Source: an uncultured Clostridia bacterium
GTDB taxonomy: Bacteria; Bacillota; Clostridia; TANB77; CAG-508
DNA length: 14,933 bases
NCBI GenBank assembly: GCA_934183045.1
Contig: CAKPRW010000035.1
Location: 1 to 14,933, forward strand
Direction of reading: 5' to 3'
The notes under the pieces were generated by a model. The model made no database searches, had not been told where the DNA came from, and saw only the letters and a program-made list of their open reading frames with translations. Position numbers and translations under genes: made by a program. Numbering within the stretch: the stretch's first letter is position 1; every line of letters starts with the position of its first letter. Positions 14,581-14,933 of the stretch are shown here, in pieces.

Positions 14581-14610
14581 AAAGCAGTGTTTTACACTGC
14601 TTTCTTTTTA
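14581..14610 (+). terminator. Rho-independent terminator after tRNA-Thr
   Basis: AAAGCAGTG (14581-14589) pairs perfectly with CACTGCTTT (14595-14603) around TTTTA, followed by CTTTTTA. It begins 3 nt after the tRNA and separates it from the insertion sequence. Confidence 0.93.
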
Positions 14611-14625
14611 TTGTTAAATAAACTT

Positions 14626-14638
14626 CCGGCTGTGCCGG
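14626..14638. repeat. Subterminal left-end hairpin of the IS
   Basis: CCGGC (14626-14630) and GCCGG (14634-14638) pair around TGT. In IS200/IS605 elements a short imperfect hairpin near the end is the site TnpA recognises on single-stranded DNA. It is GC-rich in an AT-rich setting, which supports function. Confidence 0.65.
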
Positions 14639-14668
14639 TAGTATAGTAGGCTTTAGCTTTGTAGCAAA

Positions 14669-14738
14669 GCAACTCCTTTCATGTTATAATATCAATATGT
14701 TTCGACGCATAAATGATAAAATAAATGAAAGGAGTTGC
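14669..14738 (+). promoter_or_regulatory. Inverted repeat that can hide the tnpA ribosome binding site
   Basis: GCAACTCCTTTCAT (14669-14682) is the exact reverse complement of ATGAAAGGAGTTGC (14725-14738). The right arm contains AAAGGAG, the tnpA ribosome binding site. A transcript covering both arms would fold the site into a 14-bp stem. A competing hairpin, GCTTTG (14656-14661) with CAAAGC (14665-14670), shares two bases with the left arm. In the native leader, ACGCA (14705-14709) can pair with TGCGT (14736-14740), leaving AAAGGAG in the loop. Confidence 0.8.
14682..14690 (+). promoter_or_regulatory. Internal extended -10 promoter of tnpA
   Basis: TGTTATAAT is an extended -10 element (TGnTATAAT) at 14682-14690, with only a weak -35 upstream (TAGCAA, 14662-14667, 17-bp spacing). 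The start would be near 14697, downstream of the left arm of the inverted repeat. Its transcript would therefore lack that arm. Confidence 0.6.
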
Positions 14739-14744
14739 GTATCA

Positions 14745-14933
14745 ATGAATAGTATATTCAGTAAAAAAACTAAAGAAGAAAGTACTACATATGATACAAT
14801 GTCAAGTTTATCACATACAAAATGGAATTGCAAATATCATATAGTATTTACACCTAAATATAGGAGAAAAATATTTTATGGACAGAAAAGGTTAGAAATT
14901 GGAAAAATATTAAGAGATATTTCAGATTGGCAG
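14745..14933 (+). CDS. tnpA: IS200-type transposase TnpA (Y1 family), N-terminal part
   Basis: The first 63 residues of a transposase cut by the window end. LSHTKWNCKYHIVFTPKYRRK (22-42) is the near-invariant N-terminal block of IS200 TnpA proteins, followed by a helix starting at IGKILRDI. TnpA is a small HUH single-strand transposase; its HxH metal motif and catalytic tyrosine should lie beyond the window, so activity cannot be judged. ATG 14745 has AAAGGAG 10 nt upstream. Another ATG at 14799 is nearer the conserved block but has no ribosome binding site. The 18-residue lead with TTYDT matches clostridial forms as I recall them. The frame is intact as far as it goes. Confidence 0.9.
   Translation, partial: MNSIFSKKTKEESTTYDTMSSLSHTKWNCKYHIVFTPKYRRKIFYGQKRLEIGKILRDISDWQ

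Larger units (their letters stand above)
14615..14933 (+). mobile_element. IS200/IS605-family insertion sequence, left end (IS200-like)
   Basis: The window ends inside this element. It has the expected layout of an IS200-type left end: a short subterminal hairpin (14626-14638), a structured leader of about 100 bp, then a TnpA reading frame. These elements move as single strands, lack terminal inverted repeats and make no target duplication, so the exact left boundary cannot be fixed; about 14610-14625 is likely. It inserted just after the tRNA-Thr terminator. The right end and the rest of tnpA lie outside the window. Confidence 0.85.

Noticed and set aside
1..14933. CRISPR array, rRNA, prophage or toxin-antitoxin module
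   Set aside because: No regularly spaced repeats, rRNA sequence, phage structural genes or paired small toxin-like genes were seen on either strand.

Overview
The window is AT-rich DNA from a low-GC, Gram-positive spore former, most likely a member of the Clostridia. The evidence is strong AGGAGG-type ribosome binding sites, a cotJABC spore-coat operon, a SigH (Spo0H) sporulation sigma factor, a YaaH/YdhD-like family 18 glycosidase and a clostridial-style IS200 transposase. The species cannot be named from the sequence.

Region 1 (1-7645, + strand) is a tightly packed gene train. It begins with the C-terminal end of an aldo/keto reductase carrying a [4Fe-4S] motif, followed by a DUF362 protein. 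Next come larC, larB and larE, which make the nickel-pincer nucleotide (NPN) cofactor of lactate racemase-type enzymes. A nickel ECF transporter follows (larMN fusion, larQ, larO), and then two small flavodoxins. LarB, LarE and LarC build NPN from nicotinic acid adenine dinucleotide, and LarMNQO would supply the nickel that LarC inserts. No LarA apoenzyme, LarD or LarR is visible, so the enzyme that uses the cofactor lies outside the window. A perfect 30-bp palindrome (7692-7721) ends this train and the opposing one.

Region 2 (7721-9026, - strand) is cotJA-cotJB-cotJC, with translational overlaps between the genes. CotJC retains the manganese catalase ligands.

Region 3 (9027-11568, + strand) is a divergent metal-resistance unit. 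An SmtB/CzrA-like ArsR repressor with a complete alpha-5 zinc-site signature overlaps a ZntA/CadA-like P1B ATPase. A consensus-like promoter and an imperfect 26-bp SmtB-type operator lie upstream.

Region 4 (11569-11960) has no gene. It holds a GC-rich REP-like imperfect palindrome and a 14-bp stem-loop.

Region 5 (11961-14577) has a membrane-anchored SH3/GH18 protein, then sigH behind a textbook TTGACA-17-TATAAT promoter, then tRNA-Thr(GGT), each of the last two with a terminator.

Region 6 (about 14615 to the end) is the left end of an IS200/IS605-family insertion sequence just past the tRNA. Its leader appears to hide the tnpA ribosome binding site only in read-through transcripts, because the internal promoter lies in the loop of the inverted repeat. 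The two observations most worth following up are the lar/nickel-uptake/redox gene train without LarA, and this IS anti-read-through leader.
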